This document shows, one piece after another, positions 59,309 through 64,000 of a stretch of DNA of 64,000 nucleotides. A program made the position numbers and the translations under genes. The stretch lies in NCBI GenBank assembly GCA_022009855.1, contig CP091727.1, forward strand, positions 3,906,001 to 3,970,000, in the 5' to 3' direction. This DNA is from Lentisphaeria bacterium. GTDB taxonomy: Bacteria; Verrucomicrobiota; Lentisphaeria; Victivallales; Victivallaceae. The notes under the pieces are model-generated. The model had not been told where the DNA came from and did not search any database. It worked only from the letters and a program-made list of their open reading frames with translations. Every line of letters begins with the position of its first letter. Within the stretch, counting starts at the first letter, position 1.

Positions 59309-60418
59309 TCAGAGATTTTCCACCACCAGGTCTCCCACCTGCGAAGTGGAGTAGCCCATCTTTCCGGCGGCCATCGACTTGAGCTTGGTGCCGGTGACGT
59401 GGGCGATGCTCTTTTCAATGGCGGCGGCCGCCTCCTTTTCTCCGAGGAAGTCCAGCATCATCGCCGCGGCGCCGATGGCGGCCAGCGGATTGATGACGCC
59501 GAGACCGGTGTACTTCGGCGCGGATCCGCCGATTGGCTCGAACATGCTCACGCCGTTCGGGTTGAGGTTTCCGCCCGAGGAGACGCCCATGCCGCCGGAA
59601 GTCATCGCGGCCAGGTCGGTGATGATGTCACCCATCAGGTTTTCGGTAACGATGACGTCGAACCATTCGGGATTCTTGACCATCCACATCGTGGTGGCGT
59701 CGACGTGACAATAAGCGGTTTTGACGGTCGGGTAGTTCTTCGCCATCGCGTTGAAGGCGCGCTCCCACAGGCCGCAGACGAAGGTCAGCACGTTGGTTTT
59801 GCCGACCAGCGTCAGCTGCGAGGTATAGCCGGCCTTGCGATCCTCTTCGGAGAGGCCGCGCCACGGATTCTCCTTCGTATGCCGTTTCGCCGCCAGCTCA
59901 AAGGCGAACTTGAGGCAGCGGTCCACCTGGCTGCGGGTGTAGACCCAGTTCTGGCAGGCGACTTCGTCGGGCGTGTCGATCTGGACGTTGCCGCCCATGC
60001 CGGTGTAGACGCCGCCGGTGTTTTCCCGGACGACCACATAGTCGATATCCTCCGGTTTCTTGTTGGCCAGCGGAGTCTCCACTCCCGGGTAGAGTTTGAC
60101 CGGGCGGAGGTTGATGTACTGATCGAGATCGAAACGCAGCTTGAGCAGAATTCCTTTCTCCAGCACGCCGGGTTTCACCTTCGGATGGCCGATCGCGCCA
60201 AGCAGCACGGCATCGAACTTCGAAAGCTGTTCCTTGGCGTCAGCGGGCAGAGTCTCCCCGGTGGCGAGGTAGTGCTCGCCGCCCCAGTTGAAATATTTTT
60301 TGTCGGTGGTGAATCCGAACTTTTTGCCGGCGGCGTCGAGAACCTTGACCGCTTCGGCGATGACTTCCGGCCCGGTACCGTCGCCGGGCAGCACTGCGAT
60401 TTTGTAATTTTTCGACAT
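59309..60418 (-). CDS. leuB: 3-isopropylmalate dehydrogenase family enzyme
   Basis: The gene is intact, 369 residues. PGDGTGPEV, LRPVKLYPGVETPL, VVRENTGGVYTG, the metal site in VTENLMGDIITDLAAM and the NAD loop EPIGGSAPKYTG-like segment (SMFEPIGGSAPKYTG) identify a beta-decarboxylating dehydrogenase. The second leucine step is most likely; tartrate/isocitrate relatives are possible. AGGAG precedes the start at 60418. It heads a compact six-gene run. Confidence 0.88.
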   Translation of the reverse strand: MSKNYKIAVLPGDGTGPEVIAEAVKVLDAAGKKFGFTTDKKYFNWGGEHYLATGETLPADAKEQLSKFDAVLLGAIGHPKVKPGVLEKGILLKLRFDLDQYINLRPVKLYPGVETPLANKKPEDIDYVVVRENTGGVYTGMGGNVQIDTPDEVACQNWVYTRSQVDRCLKFAFELAAKRHTKENPWRGLSEEDRKAGYTSQLTLVGKTNVLTFVCGLWERAFNAMAKNYPTVKTAYCHVDATTMWMVKNPEWFDVIVTENLMGDIITDLAAMTSGGMGVSSGGNLNPNGVSMFEPIGGSAPKYTGLGVINPLAAIGAAAMMLDFLGEKEAAAAIEKSIAHVTGTKLKSMAAGKMGYSTSQVGDLVVENL

Positions 60419-60457
60419 GATAACTCCTGATTCATGGATCCAGATCAACGATCCCAT

Positions 60458-60486
60458 AATCTACCACGGGGACGGCTCTTTTTCAA
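60458..60486 (-). promoter_or_regulatory. Promoter of the leuB run
   Basis: On the minus strand TTGAAA and TAGATT are separated by 17 bp, 40 bp before the start. Confidence 0.6.
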
Positions 60487-60537
60487 TCGGCCGGACCCGG
60501 AGAAGCGGGATTTTCCGAAATTTTTCCCGTTCCCGGG

Positions 60538-60577
60538 AAAAAAATGCGGCGCCGCTCCCTGCCGGGATGGCGCCGCC
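60538..60577 (-). terminator. Terminator of argG
   Basis: GCGGCGCCGC at 60546-60555 pairs with GGCGCCGC at 60569-60576. On the minus strand seven T follow, just after the argG stop. Confidence 0.85.
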
Positions 60578-60594
60578 CTGCCGAAACGAACGAA

Positions 60595-61790
60595 TCAGTA
60601 ACGGCGCTGCTTGCTGTTGGCCAGCACCCGGAGCCGGAGGGCGTTGAGCCGGATGAAGCCTTCCGCATCCTTGTGGTTGTAGGCGCGGTTGTCTTCGAAA
60701 CTGGCGATGTGATCGTCGTAGAGGCTGTACTCGAACGGCGGCCGGTGACGTGGCAGGCCCCCTTGAAGAGCTTCACCCGCACGTCGCCGGTGACGAAGCG
60801 CTGGCTTTCGGTGATCGCCGCCTGGAGCATTTCGCGCTCCGGCGCATACCAGAAACCGTTGTAGATCATGTCGGCGTAACGCGGAATGAAGCTGTCGCGC
60901 AGGTGCATGACCTCGCGGTCCATGGTGATCTCCTCGAGTCCGCGGTGGGCGATGTTGAGGATGGTGCCTCCGGGAGTCTCGTAAACGCCGCGGGACTTCA
61001 TGCCCACGAAACGGTTTTCGACGATGTCAACACGGCCTACGGCGTGGTTTTTGCCGAGCGCGTTGAGCTTGCGCATCAGCGAAGCGGGAGAAAGCTCTTC
61101 GCCGTTGACCTTCTTCGGAATGCCCTTCTCAAAGCTGATGATCACATCTTCAGGCTCGTCGGCGGCCTGCGACAGCGGACGGGTCATTACGGCGATCTCT
61201 TCCGGAAATTCATTCCAGGGATCTTCGAGGATGCCGCCTTCAAAGCTGATGTGCAGCAGGTTGCGGTCCATGCTGTAGGGCTTTTCCGCGGTGGAGGTGA
61301 CCGGAATGCCGTTCTTCTTCGCGTAGGCGATCAGATCCATCCGGCCGGCGAAATCCCACTCGCGCCACGGGGCGATGATCTTGATATTGGGTTCCATCGC
61401 ATAGGCGGTGAGTTCGAACCGGACCTGGTCATTGCCCTTGCCGGTTGCGCCGTGGCAGATTGCGTCGGCGCCTTCCGCGCGGGCGATTTCGATCAGCCGC
61501 TTGCCGATCAGCGGCCGGGCGATCGAGGTGCCCAGCAGGTAGTTGCCCTCATAGATGGCGTTGGCCTGCATCATCGGGAAGATGAAATCACGGGCAAACT
61601 CTTCGGTGAGGTCCTCGACGTAGCACTTGGAGGCGCCGGTGCGGATCGCCTTCTCCTCGACGCCGTTGAGTTCCTCCTCCTGGCCGACGTCAGCGCAGAA
61701 GCCGATCACTTCGGCATTGTACTTCTCCTTGACCCACTTGACGATCACGGAGGTGTCCAGACCGCCCGAGTAAGCGACGACTACTTTCAT
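60595..61790 (-). CDS. argG: Argininosuccinate synthase
   Basis: About 398 residues. It joins citrulline and aspartate in arginine synthesis. The ATP loop is AYSGGLDTS (residues 6-14); ICHGATGKGNDQVRFE and REWDF are further motifs, and the C-terminus reads through SLYDDHIASFED after a frame change near 60738 to a TGA at 60597-60595. The ATG at 61790 follows AAAGGAG at good spacing; a GTG at 61799 overlaps that ribosome site and is rejected. Confidence 0.95.
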
Positions 61791-61799
61791 TTGCTGCAC

Positions 61800-62011
61800 T
61801 CCTTTGTTGGTGAAAAAAACGGCGCGGACCGGAAGCCGGCCGCATGAATTTTCGACAATGTTTGCAAAACTTTCGGATTTGCCACTTTTAAAAAAACGGA
61901 TACATGTTTATATTAAAATAGCTCGATTTTGATTTTTAACAACCGTCCTCCGCAAAAAACCCTGTATTTTGCTGTGGAAAATGGTTGGGAAACGCAGGGG
62001 ATTTCTGCATT
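61800..62011. other. Divergent region between argG and the glycosylase gene
   Basis: No gene is seen. An AT-rich core with TATATT at 61909-61914 could be a -10 box for the glycosylase, but no good -35 box is at the right distance, and I could not place the argG promoter with confidence. Confidence 0.4.
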
Positions 62012-62834
62012 TATGGCGGATGAGTTTTTTCAGCAGTTGATCGATTGCATGAAGCGGGAGGCCAAGCGTCATCCCGGACATCTGGCAACGGAGGAGACGC
62101 TCCGCGCCTTCATGGCGGAAACGCACACCTCCGCCGGATTGCCTGAAGCGGCATCGCCTTCACCCGCTCCGGCCATCGATGCTGCTCCGGGGCCGGCGAT
62201 CGCGAAGCCGGTCCGGCCGGCTCCGGCTGCCGCCGCACCGGAGGGTTCCGACACGGTCGCAGGGGCAGGATCGCTCGATGAGCTGCGCAAAATCGTTCTG
62301 CAATGCCGGAACTGTCGTTTGGCGCCGACCCGTCATTCGGTGGTGTTCGGCGAAGGGAATCCGCACGCGCGGCTGATGTTCGTCGGGGAGGGACCGGGCG
62401 AACAGGAAGATTTGCAGGGGCGCCCTTTCGTCGGACCGGCCGGGCAATTGCTGGATCGGATGATTCTCGCGATGCAGTTCACGCGCGAAGAGGTCTACAT
62501 TGCCAATGTAGTGAAGTGCCGCCCGCCGCACAACCGCAATCCCGAACCGGACGAGGCGGATGCCTGCCGCGGCTATCTTGCCAGGCAGGTGGAACTCATT
62601 CAGCCGGAGGTGATTGTGGTGCTCGGTGCGGTTGCCGCCCGTTTCCTGCTTCAGCGCCGCGAAGGAATCACCCGGCTGCGCGGCCACTGGCTGGGGTACA
62701 ACGGCATTCCTGTGATGCCGACGTTCCACCCCTCCTACCTGCTGCGGGATCCCTCCGGAAAACGGCTGGCCTGGAGCGATCTGCAACAGGTGATGAAGGT
62801 GTTCGGCAAGGTTTACCGTCCGGCGTCGCGTTGA
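62012..62834 (+). CDS. Type 4 uracil-DNA glycosylase with [4Fe-4S] cluster
   Basis: The gene is intact, about 273 residues. After an Ala/Pro-rich linker (residues 45-85) come CRNCRLAPTR, GEGPGEQEDLQGRPFVG (water-activating motif), VVKCRPPHNRNP, ACRGYL and FHPSYLLRDP. The four cysteines are spaced for the cluster. It removes uracil from DNA. I chose the ATG at 62012, since an ATG at 61929 would add an unrelated sequence; an AGGGGA lies 12 bp upstream. Confidence 0.93.
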
Positions 62835-62895
62835 CGGAAGGTTCCGCCGCCGTGTTCGCGGTTTCGATGAAATAAGAAAACAGGAGTTGGATTGT

Positions 62896-63409
62896 ATGTT
62901 GAATGTTGATGGAATTTCCATCCGTCCCGCGACGGATTCCGAACTGCCGGTCATCAAGGAACTCGCCCTCCGGATCTGGCCGGATACCTACGGGGAAATT
63001 CTCACTCCGGCGCAGATTGATTATATGATCGAAATGATGTACGCGCAGCCGGTTCTTGAACGGGAACGGCGGGAAGGAATCTCGTTCGATCTCATCTGCG
63101 AGCAGAATCAGCCGGTCGGTTTCCTCTCCTACGGTCCTTATCGGAGGGAGCCGCCGACGATGAAACTTCACAAACTCTATCTGGATTTCTCCCTTCACGG
63201 GCGCGGCATCGGGTCGATGGCACTGCAATATGCCATCTCCGTAGCCCGGGAACAGGGATATCGCTTTCTGCGGCTCAATGTCAACAAGGGAGAATGAAAC
63301 CGCTCTCCGCGCTTACCGGCGCAACGGATTCCGGCAGGTCGAAGCGGTCAAGATCGACATCGGCGGCGGCTACTTTATGGACGATTTCGTCATGGAGATC
63401 GCTCTGTAA
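62896..63409 (+). CDS. GNAT family N-acetyltransferase
   Basis: About 170 residues. The acetyl-CoA loop is LHGRGIGSMAL near residue 100, and YRFLRLNVNKGNETALRAYRRNGFRQV is interrupted by a frame change near 63290 (positions given, key segment AYRRNGF). The overall pattern is of RimI-like acyltransferases; the acceptor is unknown. CAGGAG precedes the ATG. It follows the glycosylase gene by 61 bp. Confidence 0.82.
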
Positions 63410-63447
63410 GAATTTTGTAAAAAAGAAAATAAAATCAGGAATCATTA

Positions 63448-63475
63448 TTGATATTTAAAGGAATCATCTTATATT
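63448..63475 (+). promoter_or_regulatory. Promoter of the HtrA-like gene
   Basis: TTGATA and TATATT are separated by 16 bp, 38 bp before the start. The surrounding 100 bp are AT-rich. Confidence 0.65.
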
Positions 63476-63513
63476 GAATTCGAATTTTCCATCTGAACTG
63501 CGAGGAGTTTGCC

Positions 63514-64000
63514 AATGAACAATATCAAGATGATTTTTCTTTCACCGTCTCCGCACTGGCGGGTGCGGTGATTGCCTTGATGCTTTTTTTTCTGCTTCGT
63601 CGGACCGCGTCCGCAGAGCGCACCGCCGGCGGACGTGGGAAAGGGGAGCACACTTCCCGGCTCCGCTCTGGTTCCGGAACCGGTGGTGGTGCCGCCGGGA
63701 AGCGCCTCCCGGGTTGCAGCGGGAGTTCGCCGCGGCGATCAACAATTCGATGCCCGCGGTGGTGCTGATCACCGCGCAGAAGCGGATCGGTGTCGTCAGT
63801 CCTTACTCCAACCTCTTCGACTATCGTCGCCGGAAGATTGACTATCTCGATGTGCCGTCGGGGCAGGGATCCGGATTTTTCATCAGAGAAGACGGTTATA
63901 TTCTGACCAATTTTCATGTGGTGCGTGACCAGGATTCCTTCTGGATCACGACGCATGATGGACGGGAGTTCCCGGCGCAGGTGGTGGGCATCGATCCTCC
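63514..64000 (+). CDS. HtrA/DegP-like trypsin-fold protease (partial)
   Basis: The window ends inside this gene. An N-terminal membrane segment (VSALAGAVIALMLFFLLRR, near residues 11-29) anchors the protein. The protease domain begins near NNSMPAVVLIT and has GQGSGFFIREDGYILTNFHVV, in which His is the first member of the catalytic triad. Asp and Ser lie beyond the window. The family degrades misfolded envelope proteins. Frame changes lie near 63535 and 63690. CGAGGAG precedes the ATG at 63514. Confidence 0.82.

Overview
The window is a GC-rich, densely coded bacterial chromosome segment. It most resembles the PVC group, and within it Lentisphaerae/Victivallis-like anaerobes. The grounds are pseudopilin-like proteins with an FTLIELLIVIAIIAIL start placed inside glycoside hydrolase operons, many clan GH-A enzymes with private GntR, AraC and LacI regulators, a short B12-dependent MetH, a class I iron-sulfur fumarase and a Gram-negative envelope gene set. 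This assignment is inference from gene content. There is no rRNA, CRISPR array, phage or insertion sequence, and one tRNA (Leu, UAG).

Layout. 1-7 kb: TM-helix (MscS-like) protein, MetH, radical SAM protein, thioredoxin-fold lipo/periplasmic protein, a zinc-ribbon protein with a polyacidic tail, and an orphan MalK/UgpC-type ATPase. 7-15 kb: a minus-strand carbohydrate operon (GntR-type regulator, pseudopilin, a very large glycosidase, an alpha/alpha-barrel-like protein, a GH-A glycosidase) behind a near-consensus promoter. 15-18 kb: LysR regulator divergent from a DMT exporter. 17-23 kb: AraC regulator divergent from a second carbohydrate operon (small SMR-like transporter, pseudopilin, GH10, GH-A enzyme). 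22.7-28 kb: a third, minus-strand set (GH5-like enzyme, LacI regulator, MFS transporter, EEP hydrolase, truncated arabinofuranosidase-like fragment). 28-35 kb: EF-G-like GTPase, phenylacetate-CoA ligase, tRNA-Leu, CstA, GH78-like enzyme. 35-39 kb: ABC exporter plus HlyD-type adaptor. 38.7-42.6 kb: Na/Pi cotransporter with Ig-like lipoprotein front end, then fumarase/tartrate dehydratase alpha and beta. 42.9-45.3 kb: ornithine-lipid-type acyltransferases OlsB and PlsC/OlsA with a divergent CobS-like membrane enzyme. 45-52.6 kb: SH3-like membrane protein, gpsA, plsY, a M24 peptidase, miaA, a GT-C-like membrane protein, ferredoxin. 52.7-60.4 kb: ROK protein with nagB; a six-gene run leuB, Kdo-kinase-like, lplA, rnc, Fe-ADH, pfkB. 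60.5-64 kb: argG, type 4 uracil-DNA glycosylase, GNAT, and the start of an HtrA-like protease.

A central caveat: about 40 of some 53 protein genes, including housekeeping ones (gpsA, plsY, miaA, argG, EF-G), can only be read by changing frame one or more times. Where the break can be located it is usually one extra base in a G, C or A run. I treat these as sequence errors, annotate the full gene span and do not call them pseudogenes. Exact residue numbers in such genes are approximate.

Together the genes describe a saccharolytic, secretion-oriented cell. Plant-type polysaccharide is cleaved by secreted and cytoplasmic glycosidases under local regulators, sugars enter through MFS/ABC systems and amino sugars through nagB/ROK. 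The most unusual elements are the pseudopilin genes built into glycosidase operons, the Ig-domain Na/Pi transporter, the CobS-like gene in the lipid operon and the zinc-ribbon/polyacid protein. Promoters are easy to see and commonly have a TTGCAA or TTGACA -35 box, 16-17 bp spacing and a TATATT-like -10 box.
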